Assembly: GCF_051020985.1 (NCBI RefSeq)
Contig: NC_135003.1
Location: 10,471,501-10,535,500 of the forward strand
Length of the DNA stretch: 64,000 nt
Direction: 5' to 3'
Origin: Nomia melanderi
Taxonomy: Eukaryota; Arthropoda; Insecta; Hymenoptera; Halictidae
Shown here: in pieces, positions 59,701 through 64,000 of the stretch
Numbering within the stretch: position 1 is the stretch's first letter
Layout of the letters: the number at the start of each line of letters is the position of its first letter
Notes under the pieces: model-generated
What the model was told of the DNA's origin: nothing
What the model saw: only the letters and a program-made list of their open reading frames with translations
The model's database searches: none
Translations under genes and position numbers: made by a program

Positions 59701-61256
59701 CTGAAGAAGGCTACGTCGAAGCTGACAGTGCGCAATGAGCACCAGGAAGGAATTTCATTAACGTAACTGTAATAATAAACAGATTTGTTAAGAAATTTAA
59801 TATTGTTCGCGATCGAAACGCTATCAAATTAGGACATTATATTTATTCAACATTTGCCTTATCAGAAATGATTCTTAACTAAGTATTAAATTAAAAAGAT
59901 GGTCCACGCAATCCTGCGACTCTCTCATAACCGATAAATGAGAAAAATCCTTCGAAAAACCGAATGAATATTGATTCAATAATTATTGTAAAAGAAAAGT
60001 TATAGTCGAGGAAGTATCGCATATATTCAGCTACTAAACAGTTTCTTCGAGCATCGAAGTCAATTGAAACACGGGGAAGTCTTTCGCAGGCAAGATCCAT
60101 TCATGACTAATCAACGGACCATTTCTGTGGACCGTATGATAGAGAGACGGCGAACGGAATGGCCGAAGATTGAGCATGCACAGCGAATCCCTTGAAACGT
60201 GTAAATACACCTAGCCCGGCCAAAGTGACCATTTCCATATGCGTCCAGGCGCACGATGGAAACGGACGGGCCTACGCCGAACAAATTCAACCCCTCGGCA
60301 AGCAGGCGAACGTCAGGAATTCATTCGACCCTAACCAACGCCGCCAGAACCTTCTACCGGGGCAATATTCACTGTTACCGCGGATGAGATATGAATGGAC
60401 ATTGCGCGGCGGGTGCATTTCAAATCAAGCGATAAATTCACGTGGCACTGTCGTCAAACGGCTTAAATTCACGTTCCCGTGCCAAGTGACCGGCGGACCC
60501 CGCTGCGTGAGCGGTTAATTAAACCGAGAAAACTGAAGACGTAGAGCTGTTACAACACCGACGGGTTTTAACACTGAATTTCATTCAGAAATTAATATCG
60601 GGAAACGAGGGAAACTCTTCTCCTTTCCGATCGTCGGTTTAAATGTTTGGCGAACTGAAATTGAAACAAAGATTACGTTACGAAATTATAAAGCTCCCGT
60701 TACGTCGCGTTTCCAGATGTATCTAATATCAACGATCAAATCGTTATTGCCAAGTATTATGTCGGACTACGAAAGAATTCGAATGAAAATATTGTTTGCT
60801 CTCTATTCCACTTCAAACGTCGCAACAGTTTCATTAACTCGCAACGATCGGCTAGATTATTGTAACAAACCCGCTAACGTCGCAATCAAGACTGTTTAAT
60901 TATTTGATCCCACTCTCTTTCGCTCCACATTCGGGAAAAACCAGTTTCGCCCGATTTTTCTGCGATCCCGTGCTGGAAATGTATTCCACGGGGGAAGAGG
61001 GAGTGCGTGGCGAAGTAATCAAGCACTTTGTTCGATTCGATTCTCGATTACGCGGGCAACGGCAGTCGGAGAGGTAAAGGAACGCCTGTTCACTGAGTTA
61101 CTTTCATGTCGAAGTTTATAATTACAGCGAACGATGTTGGTCCTGAATGCGTAATTAAGATACGCAGTCGAAGCAAGCTGGAAGAGTTTGTTTCATAGAA
61201 CGTTAACGTACACAACTGGCAGTTATCAAAGAGGATAAGCGAAAAACGTCGGCGCA

Positions 61257-61283
61257 GGGAGGGGCGGGGGGGAAGAAGTAGGG
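61257..61283 (+). other. Canonical G-quadruplex motif
   Basis: Four G-runs (GGG, GGGG, GGGGGGG, GGG) are separated by loops of 1, 1 and 8 bases, which meets the usual motif definition on the plus strand. Confidence 0.5.
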
Positions 61284-64000
61284 AGCCGGCCCAATGGAAC
61301 GCGAGCGCAACAACGGAGCCGTGCGACAAGAACGTTTAAATACAGATCGTTTAAATGGAGATCGCCAAACAGTGTGAAGGACGTATTAAAGCTTGTTCGC
61401 GCCATGAATACAAAGAAGAGCATTTTAACGGGCGTCGCTTTCATCCGCCGACACATTAAATGGCTTTATGATGACGAGACTGTGTCCAATCTTCATTATC
61501 GCGGTCGTCATCGCCAACCGAAACAGTGACGGGTCAGCCGACCGTCTCCTTTCACGGCAGCGCCGCGCGTCGCGCTTTTTTTTCCTGCCCTTCTCCTTTT
61601 ATTTCCGTAATTTCATATTTAATCGAGCCGGCTCGCCGCGGACCGTGTTACCCGTCCGTGGGACGTAACGTGGCGGCGCGCGGGTTGCATTCAAATTGAG
61701 TCGAGGACGAGTGCGTCGCGATGTAAAGCGAGGTTACATCACTCCACGTCGAAACGCGGCTTTAAGGTACCATTTATGGTAATTTCCTCGGGCCGGATAC
61801 GCCGCCGGAGCACTCTCCCGGCCGTGATTAAAATGCAAAGTTGAAAATGATTTGTAATTCTCCAATCTATAAAACTCATCGGAGCAGGTGCGTTGGTTTT
61901 AATAAACGACGCGGCCTCCGCGCCGGCATTACGGCGATGCGGAATCTTATATCGTTCGCCGAGCCGGATAATCGAAAACAGCGACGATGCGAGTCGATAT
62001 TGCAGTGTCACTTGCGATACCAATCTCAGTTTTCATTATGCGTGCCTTTCAGGAATCGGCTGTAATTAGCTGCAACGCGGAATAACTTTCCCGCGGGGAC
62101 ACGGATAGCGGCCCCTTAGCCCCCGCCGGCGAGAACAGTAAAACGCAATTGAAACTTCTGTCGACTTTCGTCATCCGGCTTTTCTTCCCTTCGGTTTTTT
62201 GAGCACGTCCGTTCCGCCGTAGTAATTAGTTCCCGGGATAACGCGTAAAATTAAATGGGCCCCCTTCCACGGAAGTTTGAATAGTTCATGGAAGTTATTT
62301 AAAATTCGTAAGTCGGCGACGTACCCGTTCGGACCGGCCATCGAAACGGAATTCATCAGCGTTAGTGCTCTTTCTGTAACCGGAAACTGTGTCTCTCTAT
62401 TATGAAATCGGTAACTTCGGGATTACACTCTCGTAATCTTCCGGCTGAAATGTTTAATTAATTTAACGCTCTCGTTGCTAATGATGTCCTTTTGCGTCAT
62501 GTTGAATTCACGTTCGAGCAATGTAGAAAGTTTTAGAAATTGAACTGAGGGATAATAATCAGTTAACTTTCATTCTTTATAGATCAGTTGAATAGAGACA
62601 AAAGTATGACATATATTATACTTTCCAGTAGTGCATTCATTAATTTAGTAACAGACACATGAAAATTACTGCAATATGGAGCAACACAAACTTGAATCGG
62701 CAAGAAGAAATTAGGATCGTTACTTATCGCGTTGATTATTTCGTAATGTATAACAGAAGTGACAAATTAATGAAAGGAACACGAGAGGAAGTCCTGTTTC
62801 CGTGTTTTGATATAATTGAAATAATTCCACATGCAGAACGTTCCCTTCGAAAACCAACTTTCTCCATTGTGGGACGCTTCAATGGCTATAGATGTCCCAC
62901 AGGGTTCGACGTTCCTGGAGGGAACCGTTTCAGCTGTCACGACGAATCGTTCACGTGGGGAACCGTTGAAGCGTGGCCTTTTGCCCGGATTCGGATTACC
63001 GTCAGAAACCGTGAGCTTCCTTTCTCACGGAAAAATAGAAACCACCCTTATCGATGGCTACGATCTGTCCACAAGGAATGCTCGCTGTCTAAACTCCACC
63101 CTTTCGTTACTCAAACACGTATGATTTAATTTCTATCCCCTAAGGAAATCCTTCGAATACCATCCACGTGATCGGTGTACGATTTGCCTCGGATCCTGTA
63201 CAGTGTTACCTAAACAGTCCCGTATTTTTGCATCGGAACACGTTTAAATGCATTTTCTAACTGTAAGAAAAACAGTGTAGAATAAAATGAAATAATCTTA
63301 GTTCCACGAATGTTCAGTTCGAAATAATTGTTTAATGATGTGTAGTATGCATTAATTAGAATCTGTTTACATGAGTTTTATAATAAAGTGTCTACTCTTT
63401 TATATGTAATTACTGTCATTAGATTTAGATGAATGTATGTATAATTAATTGATTATATTATTGCTGTTGATTGGACAAGATAGACAAAATTGATTGATGC
63501 GAAACGTGTAGAGAGTATCCGTCGCTAATCGAATTCATTAAATTATTCAATCAGTAGCTGCAGTCTGTATTTAACGTTCTTTATGAATTAAATTGCTGGT
63601 AAAAATATCTGATATTGAAGTTCAAGACAAACATTAATAGCCAGGGACCAGGTACAGTTTGAATAGTGAATAAACACGGAAAGCGATTCGAACGATCGTA
63701 TTTTTAACTAATTACAATTACACTGTTACTTCGAGAGTCTCGTTCGAGTGATGTTAATCCACACCGCTGTCAACTGTAAAAGCGTTCCGTTAATCATTTC
63801 AAAACCAGCCACAGAGATGGTTTCCTCTCTACATGGCTCTCTAATTTAAAGTTCTCCTTAAATAAGCACGTCACCCATTCTTCTGAAAATAAACGTGGCT
63901 TCTTTTAAACGAAGATACCGTTCGCTTTTCCCAGCGGTGGAGACAGGTATATACGTCATAGCTCAGATATAGAAGTTTTCCCCGTTTCCTTGATGTACAC

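Larger units (their letters stand above)
55651..64000. other. Region without a recognised gene
   Basis: Low-complexity CT sequence at 56617-56717, a G-quadruplex motif at 61257-61283, and overlapping same-strand open frames at 62659-63129 and 62831-63124 that are not clearly coding. Otherwise ordinary AT-rich DNA with GC-richer stretches. Confidence 0.45.

Noticed and set aside
62659..63129. Two overlapping same-strand frames (156 and 97 codons)
   Set aside because: Neither has a recognised motif, acceptors are weak and there is no way to choose between the frames.
1..64000. tRNA, rRNA, CRISPR arrays and known microRNAs
   Set aside because: I looked for B-box patterns, direct-repeat arrays and the mature sequences of common insect microRNAs by eye and found none. 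A covariance-model scan would be decisive.

Overview
The window looks like nuclear DNA from an insect, most likely a hymenopteran such as a bee or a relative. It has spliced genes with GT-AG introns, AT-rich non-coding DNA broken by CpG-rich islands, microsatellites and small DNA-transposon remnants, and no bacterial-style gene packing. The order is inferred; the species cannot be told from the sequence.

One gene can be read with confidence. It is a plus-strand homologue of TBC1D30, a Rab GTPase-activating protein with a TBC domain. A coiled-coil exon of a long isoform lies at 2500-2661, and its more 5' exons must lie left of the window. A CpG-rich, promoter-like stretch at about 8.5-10.1 kb sits inside the long isoform's intron. 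It precedes an alternative first coding exon at 11866-11953. Both alternative exons end in the same splice phase and can join the common exon at 14740. The TBC domain is encoded by exons between 14740 and 17513. Further exons lead to one very large last exon (19328-24639), which adds about 1,770 residues, far more than the vertebrate protein has. That tail contains about 22 copies of a 14-residue repeat, other repeated helical motifs, and at its very end a motif shared with vertebrate TBC1D30. The short isoform is 2,282 residues as assembled here.

From 24.6 kb to the right end I see no gene I can name. After a probable 3' UTR with GA and GT microsatellites there are about 38 kb of mostly non-coding DNA. 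It holds two exon-like segments with good splice sites (46005-46105 and 55440-55510), a promoter-like CpG-rich island with a short reading frame (about 42.8-43.4 kb), a perfect match to a recursive splice site (30498|30499), a hairpin at 55.5-55.6 kb, and dispersed copies of a small terminal-inverted-repeat element (11.4, 26.4 and 33.7 kb). The exon-like segments and the recursive site all lie on the plus strand. This would fit the introns of an unidentified long plus-strand gene, but that is inference.
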